This document shows, piece after piece, positions 63,698 to 64,000 of a DNA stretch of 64,000 nucleotides (position 1 is the stretch's first letter; each line of letters starts with the position of its first letter). The stretch comes from Achromobacter deleyi. Its GTDB lineage: Bacteria > Pseudomonadota > Gammaproteobacteria > Burkholderiales > Burkholderiaceae_B. Made by a program: the position numbers and the translations under genes. The stretch is from NCBI RefSeq assembly GCF_902859705.1, contig NZ_CADIJO010000026.1:1-64000 (forward strand). The letters run 5' to 3'. The notes under the pieces were generated by a model that saw nothing but the letters and a program-made list of their open reading frames with translations, was not told where the DNA came from and did not search any database.

Positions 63698-64000
63698 TGC
63701 GTATCGTTCACTCTGAAGCCGCCACCAGTTTCGGCGGCCAGGAAGGGCGTATCTTCAAGGAAATGAATGCCATGCGCGCGCGCGGGCACCACCTTGAAGC
63801 CATCTGCCAGCCGCACGCGCTGCTGGCCCAGCGCCTGTCGGAAGCCGGCTTCACCGTGCACACGCTGGAAATGGATGGCCCGCTCAACTACCTGAAGGGC
63901 GTGGCCACCATCCGCCGCATCCTGCGCGAAGGCCGTTTCGACGTACTCAACACGCACAGCCGCCGCGATACCGTCATTGCCGCCGCCGCCGGCCGGCTGG
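63697..64000 (+). CDS. Glycosyltransferase family 4 protein (partial, 5' end only)
   Basis: The first 101 residues of a GT4/GT-B-fold glycosyltransferase, running off the window. The start MRIVHSEAATSFGGQEGRIF carries the Gly-rich donor-side loop typical of LPS glycosyltransferases, and the FDVLNTHSRRDTVIAAAAGRL segment is typical of the N-terminal domain. ATG 63697 overlaps the dnaE stop by one base. LPS core or O-antigen assembly is a likely role given lpxO nearby. Confidence 0.8.
   Translation, partial: MRIVHSEAATSFGGQEGRIFKEMNAMRARGHHLEAICQPHALLAQRLSEAGFTVHTLEMDGPLNYLKGVATIRRILREGRFDVLNTHSRRDTVIAAAAGRL

Overview
The window is GC-rich chromosomal DNA from a betaproteobacterium. The closest fit from protein content is the Alcaligenaceae (Achromobacter/Bordetella group). 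Signs of this are the E. coli-length ArgG, a DUF3579 gene beside argD, a Bug-family tricarboxylate receptor, KdkA, LpxO and a long proteobacterial HrpA. I see no rRNA, tRNA, CRISPR array, insertion sequence or prophage. Genes are dense, and most intergenic gaps are under 300 bases.

Layout. 1-1650: tail of an unknown gene, then argG. 1930-9905: a tripartite RND efflux system (outer-membrane lipoprotein, adaptor, pump) followed by a heavy-metal-type two-component system in one run. 9978-14880: a LysR regulator divergent from a small catabolic cluster (TIM-barrel amidohydrolase, Bug receptor, carboxymuconolactone-decarboxylase-like protein, unknown protein, exported alpha/beta hydrolase). 14977-17593: argF, argD and a DUF3579 gene. 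17685-27756: a GntR regulator divergent from an eight-gene operon of hydantoin-type racemase, complete dipeptide-type ABC importer and two amidohydrolases, which looks like uptake and opening of a cyclic amide or N-heterocycle. 27757-28611: a non-coding segment that is almost one giant palindrome. 28612-31635: a TRAP importer. 31751-35425: FtsX-like permease, truncated hemoglobin, Kdo kinase. 35579-39538: putrescine-type ABC importer potFGHI. 39535-47941: housekeeping and repair genes (YffB-like reductase, 3-methyladenine glycosylase, YrbL-like kinase, rmuC, amidase, aidB, rpiA, phoU). 48034-51883: a phospholipase C-like protein, yggX and argA. 52020-59122: hrpA and an ABC importer without a binding protein. 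59178-64000: lpxO, dnaE and the start of a glycosyltransferase gene.

Arginine synthesis is represented by argA, argD, argF and argG. Four import systems for small organic molecules (a Bug receptor, a dipeptide-type ABC, a TRAP and a putrescine ABC), together with efflux, suggest a metabolically versatile soil, water or opportunistic bacterium.

The most unusual structure is at 27802-28587, between two convergent transport operons. Two ~180-base elements lie in opposite orientation. Each has perfect 30-base terminal inverted repeats and an internal hairpin. They differ from each other at several stem positions, and in every case the pairing position within the same element has changed to match. 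They flank a further ~400-base palindrome. This compensatory variation argues that folding of each element is conserved. Other points of note are three copies of a TCGTATACAA operator around the GntR gene, an amidohydrolase without the usual HxH metal motif, an exported hydrolase with Ala in place of the nucleophile Ser, and a phospholipase C-like protein with no export signal.
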